A stretch of 64,000 nt of DNA from Panthera uncia (GCF_023721935.1 NW_026057581.1:21079612-21143611); one strand, 5' to 3'; shown: positions 49,021 through 61,117, counted from the stretch's first letter. A program made the numbers and translations. The notes: generated by a model from the letters alone, not told the origin.

Positions 49021-50104
49021 CAGGTGTCAGACAGCAGGCCACCCACTGGTAACTCTCCCTGAGTCAGGTAAAGTTTTGCAGGCTACCCCAGTAGGAATGA
49101 TGTGTTTTGCTTTACCATTTAGGAGGCAGGAGATCTAAGCTCTGCAGACAGGCCATTTCTGAAAACTCATCTGCTGATGTATAGGGACAGCGATGAGCCC
49201 ACCCTTGAGAGAGGACGCTAAAGACCCAGGATGTGCTGTCCAGGAGCCTTTGAAGGGTTTTGTTCTCTCTGCTGTCTCTTCTGGGATCTCTTTCTCATCC
49301 TTGATCCTAGACAGCCTCCCTCAAATGCATGGCCTTCCAAAGCATCTCCTTCACTGTAAAAGTTCAGAATATTTTAAGCAGGATTGGGCTGGACAGGCTC
49401 CAGCTTGCATTGGAGGTTGCAATTTCAACCAGTCTTGAATAGTACCCATTTCTTGGGGTACTAGTATTTAGGGGGCACAAAAGTTGGTCACATGACTGGT
49501 AGAATCAGTTAACCAGGAAAACCTGGTCTCTAGGCCAAGCATGTCGAATTAGAGCAGGCTAGAAAGGACCTGAACGCTTCAAGGCACTAGATTTCTGTTG
49601 ACCTGACATATGGCCCAGAAAAAGAAAAAAAAAAAATTAAAGGTGAACAAATAATAAGTTTTTACAACATGGAGGCAAGCAAGACTAATATGCACCCCCA
49701 ACCCCAGACAACCAACTCATACACCCAATTGTTTTCAAGCTTTCTAGATTCACCAGTTGTCCCAAGCCGCTGTGAATATACCCTTCTGAGGCTTTAGAAA
49801 GATAGCCCCAGGAAAGTGGGGAACTGTTCTGAAAAATCCTAATTCCAAGACTGAGCTATTCCATAGCTGTAATAATGTGGCTAACAATTAGGAAATCACC
49901 ATAGTATTTGGGGGCGGGGGGGGGGGGTAAAACTGGGAGATCTAGCACTTTTCCTATATCCCTCGAGGTAGGGAAGGTAATTATTAATGAAAAGAGTAGT
50001 CAGTATAAAGGATTCAAGAGAACAGGCATCCCAATTGGTTAGAACAGGCAGACACAGTGGAGTTTACAGAAACTGGATCTTGAAATTAGGTAAATAGAGA
50101 TTTA

Positions 50105-50220
50105 GGTAAATCGAGACTACCTCACCTACCAGCTGTGTGTCCTGAGGCAAGTTACTTAAGTGATCTGATCAGAGCTCTTCTGTTCCTGGGAACAATACCA
50201 CCCACATCACAGGGTTGTAG
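50105..50220 (+). mobile_element. MIR SINE relic
   Basis: It contains cctaccagctgtgtgtcctg and aggcaagttacttaag. Confidence 0.75.
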
Positions 50221-50740
50221 ATTCATTCCCCAAACCTTTATTTCATGCTGAATGTCTAGATACTGTTTTGGAGGCACAGCAGTGAACACAACAGAAGTGC
50301 CTACCCTCATGGAATTTGTGGTCTTAAGGGAGTGAACAATAAACAAACAAGTACTATATAGTATGATTATGCATATAATAGGAAAATATAAAACAGGGTA
50401 AAGCAGAGTGAGGGATGAAGGGGATGCTGTGTGGGTAGGGTGACCAGGGAAAACCTCTCTAACCAGGTAACATTTAACAGAAACCTGACAGAAGGAAAGG
50501 AGCAAGCTTTGCAGCCAGAAAAAAACTGTGAATGCAAAGGCCCTGAGGCCAGAGCATGTCTGATGTGTTCAACGAGTAGGCAGGAAGCTGGAGTTGGGAG
50601 CAAAGGTAGCCAGAGAAGAGTGGTGGGTGTAGATTATGTAAAGAGCTGTGAGCCCTTGTGAGGACTTTAGCTTTGATTCCAAGTGAGTGCAGGAGCCCAT
50701 AGAGGGTTTTGAGCAGAAATGAGGCATAATCTCACTCAGG
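50220..50740. mobile_element. Old mammalian interspersed repeat, family not assigned
   Basis: The order gaacacaacagaagtgccta, ccctcatggaatttgtggtc, aatgcaaaggccctgaggcc and gggttttgagcagaaatgag recurs in mammalian genomes, but I cannot safely name the family. Confidence 0.5.
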
Positions 50741-50938
50741 TTTAACTATGCACCATCCTTTTCCCACTTCACGGGAGACCCAGAGCTCCATCTTCTTCCC
50801 CTTTTCTCCCTAATCCTATGAGATAAGAAGCTTATATGATTTCGTAGGCTAGAATGGCATGATCCATTAACCCTCTCAGTCATTGATCTAGGGACAGCTG
50901 GCCAGGTGGCATTGGCTGTAGGCAATAGGTTGCATACT

Positions 50939-51010
50939 GCAATTTAAAATAAATTGCAATAAAATAAAACAAAATAAAATAGTATAAAATAAAATAAAAT
51001 AAATTGCAGT
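50939..51010 (+). repeat. AAAAT-rich tandem repeat
   Basis: Irregular AAAAT units lie between two aaattgca motifs. Confidence 0.85.
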
Positions 51011-52074
51011 ATATTGCAAAATGCCACTTGACTCTAGACCCTGATCAAGCAAGTCAGAGTACAGTCAGTCCTAGGAGGCTGTGTTACAAAGAAAGTTTTC
51101 CAAGTAGAATGGGAGGCATACTTTCCAGATTGATGATTAAAGAGAATGTGTGGGCTAGAATCAGCTTGGAAGATTTGAATAACTTAAACCTTCCAGTACC
51201 TTCAAAGGTGCTATCATTTCCACTTGGCTATATTTAGTTTTCTTTGCTTTTTGGAAAAAGAGATGAGGCAGCTCCTGTCTGTGTCTCCCTTGGCTTTCCC
51301 CAGACACAGTAAATGATATTGGCAGGATCCCAGCTCCACCACTCATAGAATGAAAACCTATTCTTCTTTCTCTTGCCACGTTTAATAAACTTTATCTAGA
51401 ACAATTTCTTGTGCAGTGGCAAAACACAGCACTTATATAACATACTATTTCAGGAGCACTGTTCTCTGGGGCTTGGAAGCACAGCCCAGTTTCCTTAGTG
51501 CTATGATTTAGAGAATGTTCCAGCCCCAGAGAATAATGCCCTGGTGCCAACATTATAAAGGTAGCCAAAGCCACCGTTAAGATTGGTAGAAAGAAGTCAG
51601 GCACATCTCGCCTGCCTAAAGGAACCCAGTGGTCAAACACAGCCCTCCAGTAATAATTAGAAGGAGTCCAATTTTTTTTTTTATTACCGGAGGCAGCTAG
51701 AGACAAAATGTATGTTCTTCAAGGCATACCATTTTGCCACTGCATGCATCCAGATCTGGGGGAGGCCCCAGAAAAGAGGCCCTTTGTGTTCATCTGAGGT
51801 TGTAGCCAGTCAAGGGATGGAGTCTTATGTGTCTGGACAATTAATTACCAGGGGAGCCATAGAGGAAGTAGGGTCCAGGCTCAGACCCAAAGAAGGCAAT
51901 ATGAATGGATCATTCAAAAAAGCAGAATTCAAGGGCCAAGGTCAAGCCAAGGTCATAGATTCTAAAGGCTGATTCTAAATGGAATAGGACTGGCCCAGAA
52001 AACCTAGCCACATTGTTTAGTACTTGTCTGAGATGGACCAATACATTCTAGTAACTCAGCATAGCCTAGGGGAG

Positions 52075-52276
52075 GGTTTCTCAGCCCGGACACCACTACC
52101 ATTTCAGGCTGTTGTGGGGGCTGTTGTGTGCATTATAGGATATTTTGCAGAATCCTTGGCCTCTACCCACTAGATGTTGGTAGCAATCCCCAGTTGTGAC
52201 AACCAAAAATGTCTCCAGACATTACTAATCATTCCCTTAGGGGCAAAGTTACCCCCAGTTGACAACCACTGGCCTA
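52075..52276 (-). mobile_element. MER20 (hAT-Charlie) relic
   Basis: It contains cacccactagatgttgg-type text (ctctacccactagatgttgg), ccagttgtgacaaccaaaaa, tgtctccagacattactaat and ttgacaaccactgg, which is MER20 in reverse. Confidence 0.85.
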
Positions 52277-52414
52277 GAATGACCAACCTGTCCAACTTAC
52301 CAGGAATTGCATGGGTTCCAGGGTGCAGGACTTTCGGTTTTAAGATTGAGACTGTCCACCCTAATTCTGCCCTAACTCCACCCCTTCTGTTAGAACCTCC
52401 TTCCTATCTCTAGG

Positions 52415-52565
52415 AGCTTCTCAAAGCTGAATATGTGTCCTATGGACACTTATTCAAATGCAGATCCTAATTCAGTAAGCTGGGGTGGGTTCAAAGAACC
52501 TGCTTCTCTAATGAGCTACCAGGTGATGGCTGTGCTTCTGGGCTGCAGACCACACTGAGCAACAA
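52415..52565 (+). mobile_element. MER5A-like (hAT-Charlie) relic
   Basis: It contains atgcagatcctaattcagta, agctggggtgggttc and gagctaccaggtgatggctg. Confidence 0.65.
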
Positions 52566-52647
52566 GCAGCTGCACTGGAAGGGCCATACCTTCTGGTAAC
52601 CCGAGTCTTCTATAGAGCTGATTCCGTGGGGATCCTCTGGGGGTTGC

Positions 52648-52830
52648 TAGAGCAGTGCCTCCCCACCCCAACTGCACATTAAAGTCAACTGTCCTGGAAC
52701 ATTTAAAATAATGCCTGGGCCCCAGCCCCCAAAACTCTGATTTAATTGGTCTGTGGTGGGACTCAGCAGGGCAGGTTTTTAAATGTCCCCAGGTGATTGT
52801 GATCTGCAACCAGGATTGAGAACTGCAGTC
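52648..52830 (+). mobile_element. MER5A-like (hAT-Charlie) relic
   Basis: It contains tgcctgggccccagccccca, aactctgatttaattggtct, ccccaggtgattgtgatctg and ggattgagaactgcag. Confidence 0.75.
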
Positions 52831-54081
52831 AGAGGCTCAAGACCATCACAGCACCTTCTCATCCATGAAGAGACTTTGACATAGATGATGAGCATGGCCT
52901 GATGTACCCTCGCCTGTGGGATGACAAGTCAGGGGGCCTTCCCTGTGCCCTGGCTCACCCCACACAGAGTCCTGTCCTCATTTCAGATTTCTTCAACTGG
53001 GGACTGTCCCTTGCACTTCAAGTATGGAGCATGGGAATCATTCCTTTCAATAACTTCCACAGGGAGAAGGAATCTTGGGCCAAAGGCAGACATAAGGCAG
53101 GAAAGCAGTGGTGGAGATGTTCAATTCTGTAAACCTTTACAGAGCCTGTGTTCTGGGCGTGGGGATGGGGGCGTGAGCCACCCATTTCCCCGTTGGGCCT
53201 GCCTGCTGGGCTGATAACACAAAAGTGGCCTTTGCTCTCTTGAATCCTGGGCAGTGGCAAATGAGAATGATAGAGAAAGTGGGCAATGCTGCCAAACAGA
53301 ACCTCACTGTTTTACTCAGAACCACAGGAGAGTATTCCTGTCCTCAGCCCGGATGGTGAGCAGAAGGGATCCCAGACCACCCCTCCCCCATTTTCCAAAT
53401 GCCCTCCTCACTGTCCTGTCCTCAACACCTGAAAGCTAACAGCAGTGACTTGAGGAAACAAGGATTTGGCAGAGGTCTTTTAAGTTGCAAATAGAAAGGG
53501 GGTGGGAGAGAGCTGAATGCCTAGGGTAAAAACTGGTTTCAAAGGCTTCTTTCTCTTAAATAGAAAAATCATGTCAGATTGGTACATAAAAAGCTGGAAA
53601 GAAAATGTGGAGCACTACAAGGGAAGGGTTTAAGTAGTTGACAGTTTTGCCTAACAGTGGCCTATGGCCTATGAGATATTTCTTGTTGTATGAAGTGGCC
53701 TTGGGTTTCACTACTCCACATCTGCCATCTTGATTTTGTCCTTGGTCAGCTCAAAGCAGCCCCAGTTAAAACCCCTTGGTCTTTGACTTTGAACATCTCT
53801 GTTGCGGCTTTGCGTTTCTACAACAGCAAAAGCACTGTTGGGAGCAAATCGGCTCATTTTCTCTAGTAAGGCTTACTGAATATTAAATTTTCTAGCACAT
53901 TCCTGTTTTACCTGAGAAGCAGGAGGTTTTGTCCTTGATTGACTCTGTTCCATTTGCCCCTGACCTTTGCTGTGTTTCTGGTGGATGCTGGGCTAGTATG
54001 GGAAAGATGGGGCACTTGGGGCAAGTCAAGCAGGTCTCACTCCGGGCCTAATGCTCTGTATGTTTGTTTCTCCCCCACCAG

Positions 54082-54242
54082 TCAAGAAACAGGAAGTGCT
54101 GATCAGAGCAGGCGAGTACATGAGCCAGCTGCTAGAGCAAGGGTTCCTGCACTTCTTTGTCACAGCGCGTGTCAGTGAGACCAGGGACATTCTGGCCAAG
54201 CAGAAATCCACCGTGCTGGCGATCCCCAAGCTCATCATCAAG
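54082..54242 (+). CDS. F13A1: F13A1 exon 13: end of barrel 1
   Basis: The exon is 161 nt. Two bases complete Phe582; 53 codons follow, reading KKQEVLIRAGEYMSQLLEQG through STVLAIPKLIIK, equivalent to human 583-635. This is the last part of the first C-terminal beta-barrel. The human potential N-glycosylation site at Asn613 (INETRD) is VSETRD here, so the sequon is absent. That site is not considered important in FXIII-A, which is exported without a signal peptide. It ends in phase 0 with donor gtcagt. The next exon should begin with the barrel-2 linker (VRGTQ in human), and I did not find this before the window ends. Confidence 0.96.
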
Positions 54243-54300
54243 GTCAGTTTTACCATCTCAGATAAGGGAGAAGGAAAGGTTGTTGATCAGACAACTAGGC

Positions 54301-54364
54301 TTAGTGCGTGTGTGTGTTTGTGTGTGTGTGTGTGAATGTCCTGCTTTCAAAAAAAAAAAAAAAA
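54301..54364 (+). repeat. GT repeat followed by A run
   Basis: An interrupted GT run (54301-54333) is followed by about 16 A (54349-54364), 60-120 bp after the exon 13 donor. Confidence 0.9.
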
Positions 54365-54714
54365 CATGAGGAGGGGGGAGCTAAGCTCCTCCTGTTCTTT
54401 GAAAGAAGTAAACTGCCCTATATATAGACACACACATAGAACACTTTTCTCCCTTCTCCAGATTTAAATATATAGATGTGGCTGCAGATATAAATATAAC
54501 CTATGGGTATAAACATACTTGTGGAGGAAGATAAAGATGTGTAATGGATACAGATAAAATTTCAGTGTCTCCAGAATAAAGTGGGTCAGGCGTGGCATGA
54601 AATGGAAACCACTGGGATCATCTCCCACCTGTGTTGGGGCAGTAATGTTGTTCATGGAGATATAACTGTATACCGTAGAATGCACACACTGAGATGTCAG
54701 CTTGGTGATGATGA

Positions 54715-54890
54715 CTTTTTATATACGTATACACCTTGCAACCACTAGTCAGATAAAGGCATAGAGGATTCCCAAAATCCCAAAAAGTTCCATCCTCGTG
54801 TCTGTCCCAGTCAATAACCCCCTCCCCATCCACCAAGACAACCACCTTTCTGACTTCTGTCACCATAGGGTTAGTTTGACTGTTTGGCTA
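54715..54890 (-). mobile_element. L1M 3' UTR relic, antisense
   Basis: It contains tgtctgtcccagtcaataac, acaaccacctttctgacttc and gtcaccataggttagttt-like text. Confidence 0.5.
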
Positions 54891-55958
54891 CTAGTTTTAA
54901 TGTTGTCTCTCCATTTACCACCAGAAATCTCTGCCCAAGTGGTTCAAAGGAATTTGGCAGAGGAGGGCTGAGGATGGGTGGGAATGGAAGACAAATATAG
55001 CAACCTAGTCGCTCCCTCTTTTGGGGGAGAACTGGCAGCATCTGTAACCACATCCTGAGACACCTTCCTGCCCTATGAGCAGAAATCCATGCCTCCATCC
55101 ATGTCCTTGGAGTATGACACCATTTGTGAGCCTTACCCAGGGATTAGAGGCCTTCCCAAGTTGCTGAAGAACATTTTTCCTGAAGTGATTAAAAGAGTTA
55201 GCACAGGTCTTAAGCTTCATTCTTCTAAAGTGATAATCAAAGCTTACCAAGTTGTGCATATTTTAAATGCCCCTAAAGGTGGTGGGGGAGGGGAGGCAGC
55301 ACTCCTTGTGTCTTATGAATCACTTGCTGTGAATCATTTGTAAAGCTAATGACTATCCTGTAGCATTCAGTGGGGCTGTCACTGAGTCTTGGCACCCGTG
55401 TGGATGGCACTTGAGGACCGTGACATGAGTCACCCTAAGCGGCTCATCCAAACACAGACCCGTCATGCCCATTGAGACAGAGAGCCCAGGCCCTTCATTT
55501 CAAGGAAGGCTTAAGTCATCACGTGTCTTTGAGCCTTTCCACTCAGGCACCACCCACAGCTGTCTGTCACAGCACCATCCAGGAAAGAGGCCTTAGGAGA
55601 CAGGGAAAATGAGGGTGTGTAGTCTGCAGGCAGAAGAGGAAACAAATACATGGAGGGGTAGCAGAGGGCTCCTCCAGAGGTGTGTCAGTGCTGTGAGAAC
55701 ACAAATTCAGTAGCATCAGGTGCCGGTGCATAACCAGGGCGGGGCCCCCCCTCCCATGGCAGGTGCTCCCTCGGGGGCGGGGCCGCGTGCTCCACTTCAT
55801 TATGAACCCATGCCCTGTGCCTGTGAAGGGGCTCAGGAGGAGCCCCTCCAAGCTGTGGAACCCTCAAACCACAGCATAAGATAGAATTTAATTGCACTGC
55901 TGTCAATAAACTGGATGTATAAAGGCAACTAATCCTTTTCGTCTTTTAGACATTATTT

Positions 55959-56157
55959 TTTTAAATTTATTTATTTATTTTGAGAGAGGGAGAGAGAGCA
56001 TTAGTGGGGGAGGGGCAGAGAGAGAGAATCCCAAGCAGGTTCCACAACATCAAGGCAGAGCCCAATGCAGGGCTCAAACTCACCAACCATGAGATCATGA
56101 CCTGAGCTGAAATCAAGAGTCAGATGTTCAACCAACAGAGCCATGCAGGTGCCCCAA
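55959..56157 (-). mobile_element. Felid SINE, antisense, with perfect 17-bp duplication
   Basis: Identical repeats tcttttagacattattt lie at 55942-55958 and 56158-56174. The reversed head ends catgcaggtgcccca. Confidence 0.97.
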
Positions 56158-56704
56158 TCTTTTAGACATTATTTCTGTGAAGGATTATTTGTTGGCTATC
56201 TTCTGGGTTGACTTAAAAAGCAGTGTGATGGAAATGCCTTCTGCCACAAGTTGAGTGACCTGGGCAGGGCAAGTGTCCTTTAAAAGAGTTGCAGGGTCAG
56301 TTTTCCTTTTAATTTTTATTTCCAGAAAGGGATGGGGCATGCTGTTCCTGGAGGAAACTTATTTAGAGGCAGGGTCATTGAACCAGGACTCCAGCATGAG
56401 CGAGATGGAAATCCTGGTTCCTGTCCAGTGCTGTTTGTGCAGGAAAGGAGGCAGGAGCAGCTTCACATCAGCTGCCCCTAAACCACTAACCTATTACCAT
56501 ATCAGCCCCAGGGATGCACTAAATCCAAGCAAGGGAAGAGGTGCTCCTGGATAAAGCACCATACACTAAAAGCCATCCAAATGTCCCTGAGCTGTGAGAG
56601 GCCCTGGTTCCAGAAACTCTGGCTCACAGGCCTGGGCCCTAGGATGCTGCTTAGCCTACTGGAGAAATAAAATACGGAGTTGTGTGTCCAGGTAGCCATT
56701 CCTA

Positions 56705-56880
56705 CTCTGAGAGTGAACAACAGAGGGAAAGAGGACACAGAGAACAGGAGAGAAGGGGGGAACAGGAGAAAGGGAGAGAGGAGAGGAGAGGAGAGGAGAG
56801 GAGAGGAGGGGAGGGGAGGGGAGGGGAGAGGAGAGGAGAGGAGAGGAGAGGAGAGGTGAGAAGGCAGAGGGGAGAGGAGA
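56705..56880 (+). repeat. GGAGA polypurine tract with G4 core
   Basis: AGAG and GGAGA units form an almost pure purine strand. At 56808-56826 four GGGG runs are separated by single A. Confidence 0.95.
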
Positions 56881-57249
56881 AAGAAAATGTTATGTTGAAA
56901 CATTGCCCAGGAGACCTCAGGGAGAGGGGTTAGACAATTTGTCTAAAGCAGGAGTTGGCAAGGGAGTCAAACACCATGAAAGCACAAAAGCACAATAGCT
57001 CAGGGGTCCACAATTACTTAGGACACATGTTCCCAAATTCTAGGAAAAATCTAGAACCCTTTGTTGATCTCTTTGAGCCTGGATCAGGCCCAGAGCAGAC
57101 AGACTTTCTCAAAGTCACTGTGATGAATATGCTGGGCACAGGGTGATACCACATGAGACGCAAAGGGTTAGGAGGACATGACTGTCCAGCCCATCCAGTT
57201 TCATTTGGGACACCAGCATATGGTGATGACAATGACAGCAGCTAGGAGC

Positions 57250-57375
57250 CACTGATCTCTAGATTATTGTACTTCTCTTGTATTATATTAGTTAATCTTC
57301 ATGACCATCCTATGAGGTGGGTATCATTGCAGTCCCCATTTTATAGATGAGAAAACAGAGGCCCCAGGGGGGTGG
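57250..57375 (-). mobile_element. MIR SINE relic
   Basis: It contains atcctatgaggtgggtatca, ttttatagatgagaaaacag and aggcccc. Confidence 0.78.
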
Positions 57376-57600
57376 TAGCATCTTAGTAAAAGGGCTCTGG
57401 AGCCAAATTCTCTGAGATCAAACCTGCTTCTCATGTGTGTGAGCCTGGACATGTCACTTAACCTATCACAGCTTCTGTTTTCTCCTCTGCACTAGAGCCG
57501 TGCTCACGTCGTAGATCGTTGTGTGTGTGTAATGAGTTGATGGATACCTAAGTCCCATGCAGAGTAAACACTGAGCATCTGGGGGCATTGTTAGTATGGT
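57376..57600 (+). mobile_element. MIR SINE relic, opposite strand
   Basis: It contains gggctctggagccaaattct, agcctggacatgtcacttaa and ctgttttctcctctgc. It abuts a reversed MIR. Confidence 0.75.
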
Positions 57601-58498
57601 TGCCATTCTGTCCATAAAGGACTTGCCCATGATCACGTGCTGATCAGGGAAGGAGTGGAATTTTTCTGACCATGCAGATAACCACAAGGCTACACTTCTC
57701 TCACATGGGAACTTCCACGGAAAGTGCCTGCCTTAACGAAGGGTCTGTGTTCTTCAGGGGAAGAGAGATCACATTGGGTTGATGCATCAAAACTCAAGGC
57801 TGCAGAACAATAGGCCATCCTCAAGGAATGGTTAACATCTCAAGCAACAGGCAAGGAGAGAGATGGACAGCCCATGGAAAGAGCTAGAGGCCTGCCTCGA
57901 CTGGAGTCGAGGGTGGCAACAGGAGACTAGTGAAGATAAACCTAGAAAGGCAGCTCAGAGTCATTTTTGCCTGAGAATTTATAATAGGCTGTGAACAGAA
58001 GCTCCAGTGAAGATTCCAGAGCATGAATGTAACATTATTGTCAGCTCTGCCCTCCCAATAGAACCCTGTTTTCTTTCTCCTTTTTCTTCAAAGCCTCTGT
58101 CCAAGGCACTGCCTTCTTCCATGAGTCCCCAGCCTCAGCCTTGGGACTGGAGCAGCCTGGCAACCAGTGTGCTGCTGTCCCTACCTTGCTCCCTTTGTAG
58201 AGTAAAGATCAACCTGGAACAATATTGGCCCACCTATCTGAACCCATGTCACTGTCAACCAAAGCAGTTAGCTCAGTGGACACGTCCTTACATCCTAAGG
58301 GGCCCCGTCTGGGACTACATTTGTCCCTGTGAAAATAAAGATTGAGACTAGGTTAAATCATGCTCCCAGTTAGCTATCCCCAGCACCCACCGTGTGTGGC
58401 CTTAGATGATCCTCATGTGGAAAATGGCAGAGAGAGACACCCAGTAAACTTTAATGAACATGTATCTCTTTTTCCATGCTATCAAAAAACATTTTGTT

Positions 58499-58713
58499 GG
58501 GGCACCTGGGTGGCTCAGTCAGTTGAGCACCGATTTCAGCTCAGGTCATGATCTCACGGTTTTTGGGTTCAAGCCCCACGTCGGGCTCTATGCTGACAGC
58601 TCAGAACCTGGAGCCTGCTTCGGATTCTGTGTTTCCCTCTCTCTCTGCACCTCTCCTGCTTGTGCTCTGTCTCTCTCTTTCTCAAAAATAAAATAAACAT
58701 AAAACATTTAAAA
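58499..58713 (+). mobile_element. Felid tRNA-derived SINE
   Basis: The head is ggggcacctgggtggctcag and the body is close to consensus. Flanks share an imperfect aaacattttgttg / aaaccattttgatg. Confidence 0.96.
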
Positions 58714-59044
58714 GAAACCATTTTGATGAGAAAAGTATATTTTGTTAAATCAGACATAGAGTTTTTCTCATGTGTTGATGGTTGTAAGACGCTGAAAGTC
58801 AGGAAAAGACTTCACAGTCTTGATTTTTAGTGAACAGCCGCTTTTGGAGAGAATGGGGCTATGGAGGGAGGCTGGTTGTACTCCAGGCTAACAACTGGCT
58901 TGCCTGCAATCTGTGTCGTGTAACATGGGGACAGCATTCTGGTGGGTTTCTCCCACTCTCAGCAGGGAAGGCTTCGGTTTTCATGTCCTCTAATCAACTA
59001 GGGTGATAACACCCAGAGAACACTGGCAGGCCCTTCAGCAAAGA

Positions 59045-59225
59045 GGCAGAACAGCACAGTGGCTTCAATGGCTGGAGTTGGATTTCCTGGGTTCATTATC
59101 CTATACTAATTGAGCTAATTACTCAACCTCCTCACATGTAAAGTACTGACTTGGTTGAGTTTCTGGGAGGATTGTTGAAATAATCCCTGTAAGAGACCTA
59201 GAATGGTACCATAATCATGTACTCA
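59045..59225 (+). mobile_element. MIR SINE relic
   Basis: It contains gctggagttggatttcctgg, gttcattatcc and attactcaacctcctcacat. Confidence 0.7.
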
Positions 59226-59412
59226 ACCATTGATGCCTAGCCACCACCTTATTTTCTCTTCTCCTCCTCTCCCTCCTTTCTCTCTCTCTCTCTGTCTCTC
59301 TCACACACATCCTCTCTCTGAACTTCTATGTCCCCTTTTGCAGAATGTGTAACACATTAATAATTATTACTCTTATTATTCAATACAGCCACATGCAAAA
59401 ATTCACAGTTGT

Positions 59413-59632
59413 GGGGCACCTGGGTGGCTCAGTCGGTTAAGCGTCCGACTTCAGCTCAGGTCACGATCTCGTGGCCCGTGAGTTCGAGCCCCGCGTCGGG
59501 CTCTGGGCTGATGGCTCAGAGCCTGGAGCCTGCTTCCGATTCTGTGTCTCCCTCTCTCTCTGCCCCTTCCCCATTCATGCTCTGTCTCTCTCTGTCTCAA
59601 AAATAAATAAGACGTTAAAAAACTTTTTAAAA
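59413..59632 (+). mobile_element. Youngest-looking felid SINE
   Basis: The head ggggcacctgggtggctcag is followed by cggttaagcgtccgacttca with CpGs intact (ctcgtggcccgtgagttcga; gccccgcgtcgggctctg). Identical repeats aaaattcacagttgtg lie at 59397-59412 and 59633-59648. Confidence 0.97.
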
Positions 59633-60139
59633 AAAATTCACAGTTGTGAGTATTAACATCAATGATGGTTGTGAGAATGCTTAGACCACACCAAGACCTA
59701 GTAGTTGCTGATAAATGTCCCCTGCCTGGTCACATCCATGCCTGTGAATCCAGCTGGCGTACCCCAGAGAATTGCTTAGGGTAGCATGTGGCCGTCTAGC
59801 CTATAGTGAACATGACCTTATTTAGTGACATCAAATTTGACCTCTGGGTGTTCAGCACATGCACTGTTCCCTGTGGAACCCTCACAGGAGGGGAACGACC
59901 CTCAAAGTGCCTGGGGTAAGACTGAGAGACGAGGCCTTCATCTGTTCCTCAGACGACCTCCATTCAGTATCTGGGAAATAAACTCTTCCAAGTGCCATTC
60001 TAAAACAGTTCTTTAGTATTATCACGTGGAACACACCCTGCAACCTTTGCAGAACGTCAGGAAACAGCAGTAGAACTAATTTTCTCCTATGAACTGGGAA
60101 CAATTTTGTGAGAAGAAAACATAACCACTTTCTACTTGT

Positions 60140-60690
60140 ATGATTTTTAAAAAATTACAACCATGACCCCTATGTTTATAGCAGCATTATTTATAGTAGC
60201 CAAGATACAGAATCAGCCCAAGTGCCCATAGATGGATGAATGGATAAAGAATATGGGAGAGGGGTGTGTGTGTGTGCAAAAGAATATTTTTCAGACATAA
60301 AAAAGAATGAAATCTTGCTATTTGCAGCAACATGGATGGAGCTAAAGAGTATAATGCTAAGCGACATAAGTCAGAGAAAGACAAATACCATATGATTTCA
60401 CTCATGTGGAATTTAAAAAACAAAACAAACAAGCAAAGGGACAAAATAAGAGAGACAAATCAGGAAGCAGACTCTTAACTCTACAGAACAAACTGATAGT
60501 TACCATGAGAGGGGGGGTGTTGGGTGAAACAGGTGATGCGGATTAAAGAGGACACTTGTGATGATGAGAACAGGGTGTTATATGGAAGTGTTAAATCACT
60601 ATATTGTACACCTGAAACTAATATCACACTGTATGTTAACTAACTGGAATTAGAATAAAAACTTAAAATTAAGAAATAAATTTTTAATTA
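60140..60690 (+). mobile_element. L1 3' end, sense
   Basis: It contains agcagcattatttatagtag, agtgcccatagatggatgaa, tggataaagaatatgggaga, ttgcagcaacatggatggag and an end at tatattgtacacctgaaact with poly-A. It is strongly 5'-truncated. Confidence 0.85.
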
Positions 60691-60780
60691 CAGCTATCAA
60701 CACACAGGTGTCCCCAAATTAAAAAAAAATCTTTTAAACATTTAAAATGAGAATGATTGACTGTTTCCAAGCTTTTTTAA

Positions 60781-60993
60781 AAAAAATTCTAATGTTTATT
60801 TATTTTTGAGAGAAGCAGAGACAGAGCATGAGCAGGGGAGGGGCAGAGAGAGAGGGAGACACAAAATCTGAAGCAGGCTCCAGGCTCTGAGCTGTCAGCA
60901 CAGAGCCCGACGCAGGGCTTGAACCCACAAACCGTGAGATCATGACCTGAACCAAAGTCGGACTCTTAACCGGCTAAGCCACCCAGGTTCCCC
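60781..60993 (-). mobile_element. Felid SINE, antisense, with perfect duplication
   Basis: Identical repeats tccaagcttttttaa lie at 60766-60780 and 60994-61008. The reversed head is gctaagccacccaggttccc. Confidence 0.97.
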
Positions 60994-61117
60994 TCCAAGC
61001 TTTTTTAACAGCATTTTGACCTGCCTCACCTCCTCCCCCACCCTGAGGTTGGGCCCCGCCCCCACCTGTATAGGAGTTGGCCAATAGTGACATGAGCAAG
61101 ATTTTATTTTTATCTTT

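Larger units (their letters stand above)
48389..54081 (+). other. F13A1: Intron 12 of F13A1 (5.7 kb)
   Basis: Contents: felid SINE (48588-48795), MER5A relic (48882-49020), short G run (49910-49927), MIR (50105-50220), an unnamed old repeat (50220-50740) and an AAAAT-rich tract (50939-51010). A hAT cluster follows: MER20 antisense at 52075-52276 and MER5A relics at 52415-52565 and 52648-52830. The stretches 49030-49900, 51010-52070 and 52840-54080 show nothing I can name. The acceptor before exon 13 is gtttctcccccaccag. Confidence 0.87.

Noticed and set aside
56502..56903. 133-residue minus-strand frame
   Set aside because: Mostly translation of the reverse of the GGAGA tract.
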